64,000 bases of DNA from the NCBI RefSeq assembly GCF_003610195.1, contig NZ_RAPO01000004.1:434001-498000 (forward strand). The letters are read 5' to 3'. Positions 17,243 through 26,043 of the stretch are shown piece after piece. Below the pieces are notes generated by a model, which was given only the letters and a program-made list of their open reading frames with translations, searched no databases and was not told the origin of the DNA. This stretch comes from Halopiger aswanensis (GTDB lineage Archaea; Halobacteriota; Halobacteria; Halobacteriales; Natrialbaceae). Every line of letters starts with the position of its first letter. Positions within the stretch are counted from its first letter, which is position 1. The translations under genes were made by a program, and so were the position numbers.

Positions 17243-18862
17243 ATGGCCGACCCAGGAGTATGCCCGTCGATCGATGAGCACCTCGAGCCAGACGCCGACC
17301 GTGCGACCGAAGCGTTCCAGAGCGCTATCGACGCCTGCGCCGACGCGGGCGGCGGCACGGTCGTCGTGCCGAGCGGCGAGTACGAGATCGGCACGATCGA
17401 CCTCCGGAGTAACGTTACGCTCTCGCTCGAGGCCGGAGCGACCGTGTCCCCCGCGCAGGAGCAGTCGGCGTACGGCGACGTGTACGGGCCGGACGGCGAG
17501 CGACCGTTCGTGCGCGCCGAAGGCATCGAGAACGTCACGATCACGGGTCGGGGCGTCTTCGACGGCTGCGGAACCGACTTCCACGAGATGGACGAACCGC
17601 TGCGCGGTCACTCCGGCGAGAGCGAGCACCACCCGCTCATCGCGAACGCCCCGCACGAGGCGCGCCAGGGTGACGACTATCTCGACCCCGCGGTCGGCAC
17701 CGAGGAGTGGCCGCGGGCGAAATCAGAGTTCCGCCCGGGACCGATGTTCCTCCTCGAGGACGCGACGAACGTGCGATTCGAGGACGTGACGCTGCGGGAC
17801 ATGCCGGCGTGGACGATCAGCCTCCACGACTGCGACGACGTCGGCGTCCACGGCGTCACGATCGACAACCACATGCGGATTCCCAACTGCGACGGGATCT
17901 CGATCATGAACTCGCGCGACGTTCGCATTTCGGACTGTTCGATCCGCTCCTGCGACGACTCGATTACGATCGGGACGCGCGCAGAGAGCGACGGGGAGAC
18001 GACCGGCGTTACCGTCACCAACTGCACGCTCGCGTCGGCAGCCTGTGCGATCAAGTTTGGCTCCGAGACGTATGCTCCGATCCGCGACTGCGTCTTCGAG
18101 AACTGCGTGATCCGCGACTCGAACCGCGGCCTCGGGATTCAGCACCGAGACGCGGGCGACCTCGAGAACGTCCTGTTCTCGAACATCGTCGTCAAAACTG
18201 GGTTGCTACCTGGCCCGTGGTGGGGCAAAGCCGAACCGATCTACGTGACGTCAGTGCCTCGAGACGAGGAGACGGACCTCGGCCGGATCCGCAACGTTCG
18301 GTTCTCGAACATCGTCGCCCGAAGCGAGAACGGCGCGCTCGTCTACGCCCACGAAGACGCCGACGTGGCCGCCGTCACCCTCGAAAACGTGCGCGTCGAG
18401 ATCAAGGACAGTCCGCACGCCGATCGCGTCGGCGGGAACGTCGACCTCCAGCCGACGGCCGTCGAAGCGCCGATCGCCGAACGGGAGATCGCGGGGATCG
18501 ACTGCGAGGGCGTCCGCGACCTCGAGTTGCGCGATATCGCCCTCGAGTGGGGGATCGATCTTCCCGCGTACTACGCGAACGGGATTCGGTGTACCGACAT
18601 CGAGGACCTGGAGATCGACGGCTTCAGCGGTCGACAGGCTCACGAGGGCGCGAACAACGCAGCCGTCGCGCTCCGCGGCGTGCGGACGGTCTCGATCAGG
18701 AACTCGCGCGCTCGAGCGGGAACCGGCACCTTCTGCTCGATCGAGGGAACAGCGGACGAGCGCCTGTTCGCGGGCAACGATCTGGCGGATGCCGAAACCG
18801 CGATCGATAGCGAGGGCGAGTACGGATTCCGGGAATACGGAAACGTCCCGCCCGCACAGTAG
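17243..18862 (+). CDS. Polygalacturonase-like beta-helix glycoside hydrolase (GH28-related)
   Basis: 539 residues, no signal peptide. The N-terminus (TEAFQSAIDACADAGGGTVV) and the beta-helix coils are those of GH28/pectate-lyase-3 proteins. Canonical GH28 positions are only partly kept: NCDGISI (215-221) for NTDGI and CDDSITI (237-243, Asp 238 and 239) for the paired catalytic Asp. The GHG histidine motif is replaced by KFGSET, and the RIK substrate motif by GIQHRD. It may therefore cleave an unusual galacturonyl or rhamnogalacturonyl linkage. Intracellular location suggests action on imported oligomers. It is divergent to the GH78 gene. Confidence 0.85.
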   Translation: MADPGVCPSIDEHLEPDADRATEAFQSAIDACADAGGGTVVVPSGEYEIGTIDLRSNVTLSLEAGATVSPAQEQSAYGDVYGPDGERPFVRAEGIENVTITGRGVFDGCGTDFHEMDEPLRGHSGESEHHPLIANAPHEARQGDDYLDPAVGTEEWPRAKSEFRPGPMFLLEDATNVRFEDVTLRDMPAWTISLHDCDDVGVHGVTIDNHMRIPNCDGISIMNSRDVRISDCSIRSCDDSITIGTRAESDGETTGVTVTNCTLASAACAIKFGSETYAPIRDCVFENCVIRDSNRGLGIQHRDAGDLENVLFSNIVVKTGLLPGPWWGKAEPIYVTSVPRDEETDLGRIRNVRFSNIVARSENGALVYAHEDADVAAVTLENVRVEIKDSPHADRVGGNVDLQPTAVEAPIAEREIAGIDCEGVRDLELRDIALEWGIDLPAYYANGIRCTDIEDLEIDGFSGRQAHEGANNAAVALRGVRTVSIRNSRARAGTGTFCSIEGTADERLFAGNDLADAETAIDSEGEYGFREYGNVPPAQ

Positions 18863-19076
18863 GGTCGGGCGGTGTGGCGCCGGCTACCGCTCGTCCGACC
18901 GCGTCTCGACGACGCCGCACTCATCGGTACGGCGGCAACAATCAGCCGTTCAAATTCATGGAAAGCGACTCCTGACTGGAACGCAGGTCGCTGACTCGGT
19001 ATTTTTCGCGCGATCACCGGGTGAGCGGAGCCGGGATAGTTAACACCCCCGGCGACAACAACAGGCGTGGTTGCCG

Positions 19077-20288
19077 ATGACTTCGACAAATACGATCGCG
19101 CAGGGGCCCAGAGCGGGAAGCACCTGGCCCGCCGAGTGGGAGGAGTACGACGATCCGCACACGGGCGCTCGAGTTACTCGACTGACGAGCCACCCCGACG
19201 ACGACTACCACCTCTACTTCACCGAGGACGGCTGGTACGACGACGGCCGCCGGCTGCTGTTTCGCAGCGACCGGACGGGGAGCCGACAGCTGTTCTCGAT
19301 CGACCTCGAGTCAGGGCTGATCACGCAGGTCACGGCGCTCGAGGAGTTCCAGGGTCAAACCTCGATTCACCACGAGACCTCGGACGCATACTTCTGGGTC
19401 GACGACAACCTGGTTCGGTTCGACCTCGAGCGACTCGAAGTTACGGACGTCCTCTACGAGGCGCCTGAGGGGTACGGAGGCGGATCGATGGACGTCAACG
19501 CCGACGGGACCGTCGTCTACGCGGCGGTCAGCGAGGCGGGCGTGGATCTCCCGGGTGAAGAGCCGCGGATGGACGAGATGATGGAGGCGCGGCCGCACAC
19601 GAAGATTCTCGCCGTGCCGATCGACGGCGACGGCGGCGACCCCGAACTGATACACGAGGAGGATCGCTGGGTCAGCAGCCACGTCAACGCCTCGCCGACC
19701 CGACCCGAACTCTTCACGTTCTGCCAGGAGGGGCCGTGGGACGGCGTCGAGCACCGTATCTGGGTCGCGGATACCGAATCCGGCGACATCTGGAAAGTCC
19801 GCGAAGTGCCCGAGGACGCCGGCATCGGTCACGAGTACTGGATGGCCGACGGCGAGCGGATCGGCTACCACGGCTCGATGCGCGATCCGCAGGGCCGCGA
19901 TCAGGTGGACGAGCCGGAGCCGTTCATCGGCAGCGTCCGGTACGACGACACCGACCGCCGGGAAACCGATCTTCCGGACGAGGTGTACGCGCTGACTCAC
20001 ACCCACGCGAACTCGCCCGAACTGCTCGTCTGCGACGGTTCCTTCACGGGACTGCCTTACAACATCCTCTACCGATGGGACGAAGGTGCAGGCGAGTACG
20101 AGGGGCCGCGCGCCCTCGCGACCGTCGACTGGAAGCCCGAGAGCCCACATCCCCACTCGCGGTTCAGCCCGGACGGCTCGCAGGTTGTGTTCGATTCGGA
20201 CCGGTACGACGGCTCGAGCAACATCTACCTCGTCGACGTCCCGGCGTTCGAGTCGCTGCCCGAGTACGAGCCGTCCGAGTGGGACTGA
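19077..20288 (+). CDS. Oligogalacturonate lyase, polysaccharide lyase family 22
   Basis: About 403 residues, close to the normal Ogl length, forming a seven-bladed beta-propeller. Recognisable blocks are LLFRSDRTG near the N-terminus, HVNASPTRPELFTFCQEGPW, GHEYWMADG and the C-terminal PHPHSRFSPDG; these histidines and Gln fit the Mn-binding and catalytic set of the family. The enzyme splits short (unsaturated) galacturonides to 4-deoxy-5-keto-uronate in the cytoplasm. ATG 19077 is preferred over TTG 19071. Follows the GH28-like gene by 214 bases on the same strand. Confidence 0.93.
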   Translation: MTSTNTIAQGPRAGSTWPAEWEEYDDPHTGARVTRLTSHPDDDYHLYFTEDGWYDDGRRLLFRSDRTGSRQLFSIDLESGLITQVTALEEFQGQTSIHHETSDAYFWVDDNLVRFDLERLEVTDVLYEAPEGYGGGSMDVNADGTVVYAAVSEAGVDLPGEEPRMDEMMEARPHTKILAVPIDGDGGDPELIHEEDRWVSSHVNASPTRPELFTFCQEGPWDGVEHRIWVADTESGDIWKVREVPEDAGIGHEYWMADGERIGYHGSMRDPQGRDQVDEPEPFIGSVRYDDTDRRETDLPDEVYALTHTHANSPELLVCDGSFTGLPYNILYRWDEGAGEYEGPRALATVDWKPESPHPHSRFSPDGSQVVFDSDRYDGSSNIYLVDVPAFESLPEYEPSEWD

Positions 20289-20434
20289 GCGGCGGATAAC
20301 CCTCCTGCGTGTTCTCTCCACGTTCGTCCTCGAACGCCATCTGCTCCGTGATAATCAGATTTAATATACGGGTGGTGAACGAGATCGACGCTCACCCGTG
20401 ATCGACGGTTGGCCGGCCGCGATCGTGGCGAACG

Positions 20435-21841
20435 CTACGTTCGCGGGTTCTTGGTAGCCGAAAGTCGAACTGCGTACGCGTGCTCGTGGTCCGGTTCCGT
20501 CGAGAGAGCAACCGTGAGCGAGTTGCCAGTAACGGTCAACTCACATTCGCGGTCGCCGTCGCGGGTGAGGAGCGCGGCCGTCGCCGGCGGTTCGTCGACG
20601 TGGTCGAGCAGCGACAGCGAGAGGGCGTCGCCCGGCCGCTCGAGCGCAATCGCGTAACAGGTGCCGTCGCGCCACGTGTACCGGACCGGGACGTCGCTCG
20701 CCCCGTCCTCCGCGACGGCCCAGGGTCGCGTCCCGAAGATCGCCTCGCCGTTGATCGAGAGCCAGTCACCGAGAGCCTCGAGGCGCGAGCGCTGGATCTC
20801 GGGGATCGTCCCGTCAGCTCGCGGACCGACGTTCAACAGGAGGTTCCCGTTCTTCGAGACGATATCGACGAACGAGCGGATCAATTCGCCGGGCGAGAGC
20901 TGCTCGGCCTCGCCTTCGACCCGATTGTAGCCGAACGAGCGGCCGATCCCGCGACAGGCTTCCCACTTCTCCTCGTGGATCTCGTCGTACGAGTGGTACT
21001 CGGGCGTGACGAAGTCGCCGTGGTATTCCGACGGATCCCACCGTTCGCTTTCAGCCCGGATCGCATCGTTCGAGGCGCGATCGTTAACCGCCACGGCCCT
21101 ATCCTGCGCAGCGGCGCGATTGTAGTAGTCGGCGATCAATTCCTTCGCGCGGACGTCGTCGCTGTGTCTCGTCGGGACGTCGAACCACAGCAAATCCGGA
21201 TCGTATTTCCGAACCAGTTCGCGGTGTTTGGCGTTCATGAAGTCGACGTACTCCGGCCCGGGGCCGCCGCCGTCCTCGAGCGGGTGGGCAGGTTCGAAGT
21301 CAGGGTGACCGAACTGCCCGTCGAAGCCCGGCTGGTAGTAGTTGAAGTTCGCGTGGTACGAGGGCGCGAATCGGAGCCCCCGCTCCCGGATCGCCGCCGC
21401 TAGGTCTGCGACGAGATCCCGTTCGGGCCCCATCTCGGCGGCGTTGTACCGCGTGTAATGGGTGTCCCACAGCGGAAAGCCGTCGTGGTGTTCGGCGGTG
21501 AGGACGACGTATCCCGCTCCGACGTCGGCGAAGAGGTCGGCCCACGCGTCCGGATCCCAGTTCTCCGCGGTGAACTCCTCGATGAAGTCGGCGTACTCGA
21601 CGTCCTCGCCGTATGTTTCGCGATGGTACTCGCGGGTCGGCGATCCCTCCTCGTACATGTAGTACGGATACCACTCGGCGTACGGCGAGGCGTCTTCGCC
21701 GCCGATGTCGGCGTCGGGAGGCGCCCAGGCTGGGACGGAATACACGCCCCAGTGGACGAAGATGCCTAGCTTGGCGTCGTGGAACCAGTCCGGGACGGGA
21801 TGCGAATCGAGCGACTCCCAGGTCGGGTCGTATGGTGACAT
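20435..21841 (-). CDS. Alpha-L-fucosidase, glycoside hydrolase family 29
   Basis: 468 residues from ATG 21841 (MSPYDPTWES). The open frame extends far upstream through the opposite-strand GH2 gene, but that part is not coding. Family blocks: LGIFVHWGVYSVPAW (25-39), YVVLTAEHHDGFPLW with the active-site His pair, and PDLLWFD with the nucleophile Asp 221. A C-terminal beta-sandwich follows (ISINGEAIFGTRPW). No signal peptide, so it should remove alpha-fucose from imported fragments. Head-to-head with the GH2 gene, 120 bases apart. Confidence 0.93.
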   Translation of the reverse strand: MSPYDPTWESLDSHPVPDWFHDAKLGIFVHWGVYSVPAWAPPDADIGGEDASPYAEWYPYYMYEEGSPTREYHRETYGEDVEYADFIEEFTAENWDPDAWADLFADVGAGYVVLTAEHHDGFPLWDTHYTRYNAAEMGPERDLVADLAAAIRERGLRFAPSYHANFNYYQPGFDGQFGHPDFEPAHPLEDGGGPGPEYVDFMNAKHRELVRKYDPDLLWFDVPTRHSDDVRAKELIADYYNRAAAQDRAVAVNDRASNDAIRAESERWDPSEYHGDFVTPEYHSYDEIHEEKWEACRGIGRSFGYNRVEGEAEQLSPGELIRSFVDIVSKNGNLLLNVGPRADGTIPEIQRSRLEALGDWLSINGEAIFGTRPWAVAEDGASDVPVRYTWRDGTCYAIALERPGDALSLSLLDHVDEPPATAALLTRDGDRECELTVTGNSLTVALSTEPDHEHAYAVRLSATKNPRT

Positions 21842-21961
21842 ACAGCAGATAACCGAACGGCGTGTGAAATAGATTGTGCCGAGCCGACGGGTGAGCGACG
21901 GTCTCAAGCGCGCCGCCGAACCCGACCGTAGGTTTTTGCGGGTGGCCCGAGCAACCCGACT

Positions 21962-23653
21962 ATGCACAGGCGGTTCGACACCACGGAGACACGGGAGCAA
22001 CGGCACCTCGACGGAACCTGGGAGTTTACGACGGCCCTCGAGGCGGACGCGACCCCGGCGGACTTCCCTGCGGAGCCAGAGACGATCCCAGTCCCCTGCG
22101 CGTGGAACGCGCTGGCGGACTACGCCGACCACCACGGGTCGGCGTGGTACCGCCGAACGATCACGCTTCCCGACTGCGCGAACGTTCGCGTTCGATTCCT
22201 CGCCGTGTCCCACGAGGCGATCGTCTATCTCGACGGCGAGCGGCGGGTCGAACACTCCGGCGGCTACACGCCGTTCGAGTTCGTGGCCGAAGACCTCTCC
22301 GCGGGTGAGCACGAACTCCTCGTCCGCGCCGAAAACGGCCGATCGGAAACGACGATTCCGCTCCCCGAGACCGACTGGTTCGACTACGGTGGCATCACTC
22401 GCGAGGTCGTGCTCGAGACGGTTCCAAACGTCTACATCGACGATTTCGACCTCCGGTACGACCTCGCTTCGGATCCGGACGGCGGGCGAACGACGGCACG
22501 TATCCGAGCCGACGTCGACGTCTCGAACTGCGATCGCGAAACCGACCGCACCGTGGCGGTCACGATCGGCGAGACGACGGTCCGCGAGCGGGTGACGGTA
22601 CCGGCCGGGAAGACGAGCGTCGAACTCGCGCTCGAGCGCCCGGTCGACCGGTGGACGCTCGACGATCCGACGCTGTACGACGTGACGGTCGCACTCGAGG
22701 CCGAGGAGACGGTCGTCGACGACCGACGGGATCGGATCGGCTTTCGTGAGGTGACCGTCGACGGCCGAGAAATCCTGCTGAACGGCGAACCGGTCGACCT
22801 CCGCGGCGTTAATCGCCACGAAGACCACCCGGAGTGGGGGTCGGCGCAGCCGCTGCGGGTCATGCGCGAGGACCTCGCACGAATCCGCGAGGCGGGGCTG
22901 AACTGCATCCGCTGTTCGCACTATCCGAACCACCCGAGATTTCTCGACCTGTGCGACGAACTGGGGGTACTGGTTATCGAGGAACTGCCCTACTGGCACT
23001 TCGACGCCGACGACTTCGAGCGAGCGGACCTCCTCGAGCGCGGCGAACGGATGCTCGAGGAGATGATTTCGCGGGACCGCCATCACCCGTCGGTGTTCGC
23101 CTGGAGCCTCACTAACGAATGCGCGAACGAGCAGGCGGGCGTCGCCGAGGCGACCGACCACCTAGCAACGGTCGCACGTGAGACCGACGACTCGCGACTC
23201 GTCACGCTCGCGTCGTACAACGAATGGGTCGATCGCGGCGAGGACCGGTGTCTCGAGCACTGCGACTTCGCGTGCGTCAACGGCTACTACGGCTGGTACA
23301 CCGACGAACCGGTGGCGGCCGACCAGTGGACGGGATTCCTCGAACGGATCGCGGACCGCCGCGACTGTCCGATCTTCGTCTCCGAGTTCGGGGCGGGCGC
23401 GATCGAGGGCGAGCGGACCTGGGAGAGGGCGAAGTGGAGCGAGACCTACCAGTCCGAATTCTTCGAAACGGTCCTTCCGGTCCTGCTGGCCGACGATTCC
23501 GTTGCCGGGTTTACCATCTGGCAGTTCTGCGATACGCGAACGAGCCGCGATCCGATGAGCCGGCCGAAGTCGAAGAACAACAAGGGGATCGTCGGGGAAT
23601 ACCGGCGGCCGAAAGCGGCCTACGAAACGGTTCGTCGATTGCTCACGGAGTAA
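21962..23653 (+). CDS. GH2 beta-uronidase (beta-glucuronidase-like)
   Basis: 563 residues with sugar-binding, immunoglobulin-like and TIM-barrel GH2 domains. Acid/base Glu 386 is in WSLTNE and the nucleophile Glu 475 in FVSEFGAGA. The C-terminal PKSKNNKGIVGEYRRPK has the N-x-K signature (Asn 539, Lys 541) that recognises the carboxylate in beta-glucuronidases, so uronic acid is the expected substrate rather than galactose. The length is near E. coli GUS and shorter than LacZ. No signal peptide. It would remove beta-GlcA (or possibly GalA) side groups from imported fragments. Confidence 0.9.
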   Translation: MHRRFDTTETREQRHLDGTWEFTTALEADATPADFPAEPETIPVPCAWNALADYADHHGSAWYRRTITLPDCANVRVRFLAVSHEAIVYLDGERRVEHSGGYTPFEFVAEDLSAGEHELLVRAENGRSETTIPLPETDWFDYGGITREVVLETVPNVYIDDFDLRYDLASDPDGGRTTARIRADVDVSNCDRETDRTVAVTIGETTVRERVTVPAGKTSVELALERPVDRWTLDDPTLYDVTVALEAEETVVDDRRDRIGFREVTVDGREILLNGEPVDLRGVNRHEDHPEWGSAQPLRVMREDLARIREAGLNCIRCSHYPNHPRFLDLCDELGVLVIEELPYWHFDADDFERADLLERGERMLEEMISRDRHHPSVFAWSLTNECANEQAGVAEATDHLATVARETDDSRLVTLASYNEWVDRGEDRCLEHCDFACVNGYYGWYTDEPVAADQWTGFLERIADRRDCPIFVSEFGAGAIEGERTWERAKWSETYQSEFFETVLPVLLADDSVAGFTIWQFCDTRTSRDPMSRPKSKNNKGIVGEYRRPKAAYETVRRLLTE

Positions 23654-23679
23654 CCGCTTCACGCGAGTCCTCGAGACCG

Positions 23680-24459
23680 TCAGTAAATCGCGTGTCCGCC
23701 GTCGACGTAGAGCATGTGGCCGGTGACGAACGACGCGTCGTCGCTGGCCAGGTAGAGGTAGGAACCGGCGATTTCGTCCGGCGGGGCCCGCCGCCCCATC
23801 GGGTTCGGTTTCTGAAATCCCGACCTGTCAGTCGTCGAGCCGTCGTTTTCGGTACTGATCTGCGTCGCGACGGGGCCGGGAGCGACGGCGTTGACGCGAA
23901 TGTCGTACTCGGTGCACTCGAGGGCCGCGACGCGGGTGAGCATCATGATCGCCGCCTTCGAGGGATCGTAGGCGGCGTGGCCGACCTGGGCGTACTCGGA
24001 ACTAATGGAGGCGGTGTTGATGATCGATCCGGAGACGCCGCGGTCGGCCATATCGGCTGCGGCCGCCTGACACCCCGCAAAGACGCTTCGAGCGTTCGTC
24101 TCGTAGACCGTATCGAACGTTTCGACGTCGAGGTCAAGCAGCGACCCGCCTCGAAAGATCCCCGCGTTGTTCACCATGACGTCGACCCCGCCGAACTCGC
24201 GGGCCGCCTCGACGAGCGCCTCGAGATCGGCCGGATCGGAGACGTCCGTCTGCACGAACCGGGCCTCGCCGCCGTCGCGTTCGATCCGTTCGTGCGTCGG
24301 CGCGCGGTCGTCGTCACCTTTCGGCGACTCGCGAACGTCGGCGACGAGAACCGTCGCACCGGCATGGCCGAACCGCTTGGCGACCGACCGGCCGATACCC
24401 GAACTCCCGCCCGTCACGATGACCGTCTCACCGGTGAAATCGTACTCGCTCGTGCCCAT
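23680..24459 (-). CDS. SDR-family sugar dehydrogenase (candidate L-rhamnose/L-fucose dehydrogenase)
   Basis: 259 residues, classical short-chain dehydrogenase. Cofactor motif TGGSSGIG (16-23), NNAG (97-100), catalytic Tyr 164 and Lys 168 (YDPSK) and the usual Ser about 13 residues before. Asp 41 at the end of the second strand (LVADVRES) favours NAD over NADP. In oxidative deoxysugar pathways both the first (sugar) and fourth (2-keto-3-deoxy acid) steps can be SDR enzymes; KduD is another SDR role in pectin loci. Linkage to lactonase, dehydratase and FAH hydrolase genes supports the rhamnose/fucose assignment, but the exact step is inference. Confidence 0.8.
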   Translation of the reverse strand: MGTSEYDFTGETVIVTGGSSGIGRSVAKRFGHAGATVLVADVRESPKGDDDRAPTHERIERDGGEARFVQTDVSDPADLEALVEAAREFGGVDVMVNNAGIFRGGSLLDLDVETFDTVYETNARSVFAGCQAAAADMADRGVSGSIINTASISSEYAQVGHAAYDPSKAAIMMLTRVAALECTEYDIRVNAVAPGPVATQISTENDGSTTDRSGFQKPNPMGRRAPPDEIAGSYLYLASDDASFVTGHMLYVDGGHAIY

Positions 24460-25002
24460 ACCGGTTCTGCGGGGGACAATTCCTTATGTGTACCGCCTGG
24501 TCTCGAGCGAGTCATCTGTAATCGATTGTCCGGTGGGGGCGGACGGCATCGAATTACTCGTACGCCCTTCTTGTAGTGATCGTCTAGCGAAGATGGCGCG
24601 CAGCGCGGACATGGGACCCGTCTCGTGGTAGCAAGCCTCGTTTCCATCTGGTTCACGTCCGCCATTACCAGAATCACGGATAGAATTACATTACAACCGT
24701 ACTTGTGTAATCCATTGGTGGAGTGAGAACGCGACTACCGCTCGAAATAACTGAATTACCGCTGAACAGCGTCTCTCGAAGGGATCAAACGGAATGCAGG
24801 CCCCATCATGAATTATCTAGCGCTGTCCGTTGTCACCGGACGGATCCCGTTACGAAGTCAACCCTCGGCGGACAAATACTCTAGCCGTAATTTGTAGTCC
24901 AAAGCCGGGTCCGAACGGCACAGACGACACTCGTGGCCCGACGATCGCTTCAACAGTGAACGGAGAAAAGTTCCGAGTACCGAAGCGAAATCAATACTCG
25001 CG
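24460..25002. other. Intergenic region, no gene recognised
   Basis: 543 bases. No convincing coding frame on either strand. It contains an imperfect inverted pair ttaca...tgtaa around 24689-24710 in a locally AT-rich patch, which could be a regulatory site for the SDR gene, but no matching copy was found elsewhere. Confidence 0.4.
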
Positions 25003-26040
25003 TTATCGGAACTGCGGCATAACTTCGTCGGCGAACAGTTCCATTCCGTCGGTCTCCGGGAAGTCGATGAACCAGCCCTGGAACTTCGTTACGCCAGCCT
25101 CGATCCGGCGTTCGATGGCTTCGGCACACTCCTCTGGCGTGCCCATGATGAAGAACTCGCGGGCGTCCGCTTCGGTTTCGATCGGCGCCTGATCCTGATA
25201 CTCCTCTTCGAACTGAATCGGCGTCATCAGATCGATCAGCGACTCGAGTTTGTCCTCGTCGCGGGTACAGATGACGTGGCCGTCCCAGGAGTACTCGATC
25301 TCGTCGGGGTCGCGCCCGACCGTCTCGCAGTGGTCCTCGATCACCCCGATCTTGTGCTCGAGGGTGTCGACGTCGCCGTTGAAGACGTCGGTGTTCCAGA
25401 CGTCGGCGTGTTTGGCGACGAGTTTCAGCGTCACCTGTTCGCCCTGGCCGCCGACCAGAATCGGCGGGTGCGGGTCCTGCACGGGGCCGGGATCGCAGTA
25501 GGCGTCCTCGATCTGGTAGCGCTCGCCCTCGAAGGTCGCGCCCTCGCCGGTGTCGGTCGCCCACATTTCCTTCATCAGCCGGATGCCCTCGTCGAGGCGC
25601 ATCAACCGCTCGAAGCCGTCGCGGTACTCCCAGCCGTAGGCGTCGTACTCGGGTTCGTGCCAGCCCGCGCCGAGGCCGAGCTCGAGGCGACCCTCCGAGA
25701 TGACGTCGAGCGTCGCGGCCATCTTCGCGACTAAGGCGGGGTTGCGGTAGTCGTTACAGAGCACGAGCGACCCGAGGTTGATGTCGTCGGTGAAGCCGGC
25801 CATCGCCGACAGCAGCGTCCAGACCTCGTACTCGGCGTGGTCGCGCCCCAGCATGAGGTGGTCGGGCGCCCACGCGGCGTCGAAGCCCAGTTCCTCGGCT
25901 TTCAGGATGCCCTCCTTCGTCGTCTCCCAGTCCAGTCGCTCGTACCGGGGCGTGTCGCGGTGGACCGGCTCGTCGTCGCCCTCATCGGGGGCGCCGGCGA
26001 ACACCGGCACGTTGTACTCGAATGTAATGTCTTCGGACAT
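25003..26040 (-). CDS. LLM-class (luciferase-like) F420-dependent-type oxidoreductase
   Basis: 345 residues forming a luciferase-like TIM barrel. Family blocks are LGFDAAWAPDHLML, FTDDINLGSLVL, GRLELGLGAGWHEPEYDAYG and PPILVGGQGEQVTLKL. In archaea this group commonly binds F420; the best-known sugar example is F420-dependent glucose-6-phosphate dehydrogenase. The start is three bases after the stop of the rhamnonate-dehydratase-like gene, so the two are in one operon. That context makes a role in sugar or sugar-acid oxidation attractive, yet substrate and cofactor are inference. Confidence 0.83.
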   Translation of the reverse strand: MSEDITFEYNVPVFAGAPDEGDDEPVHRDTPRYERLDWETTKEGILKAEELGFDAAWAPDHLMLGRDHAEYEVWTLLSAMAGFTDDINLGSLVLCNDYRNPALVAKMAATLDVISEGRLELGLGAGWHEPEYDAYGWEYRDGFERLMRLDEGIRLMKEMWATDTGEGATFEGERYQIEDAYCDPGPVQDPHPPILVGGQGEQVTLKLVAKHADVWNTDVFNGDVDTLEHKIGVIEDHCETVGRDPDEIEYSWDGHVICTRDEDKLESLIDLMTPIQFEEEYQDQAPIETEADAREFFIMGTPEECAEAIERRIEAGVTKFQGWFIDFPETDGMELFADEVMPQFR

Positions 26041-26043
26041 GGT

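Noticed and set aside
15760-17544. Second minus-strand open frame of 594 codons across the GH78-GH28 divergence
   Set aside because: It overlaps both real genes in the wrong frame and has an Arg-dominated translation.
21842-23161. Continuous minus-strand open frame extending the fucosidase gene upstream
   Set aside because: The extension lies fully antisense to the well-supported GH2 gene and has no fucosidase similarity; GH29 homology begins at the ATG at 21841.
23224-24576. Plus-strand open frame of 450 codons
   Set aside because: It runs out of frame through the end of the GH2 gene and antisense to the SDR gene; no protein similarity is seen.
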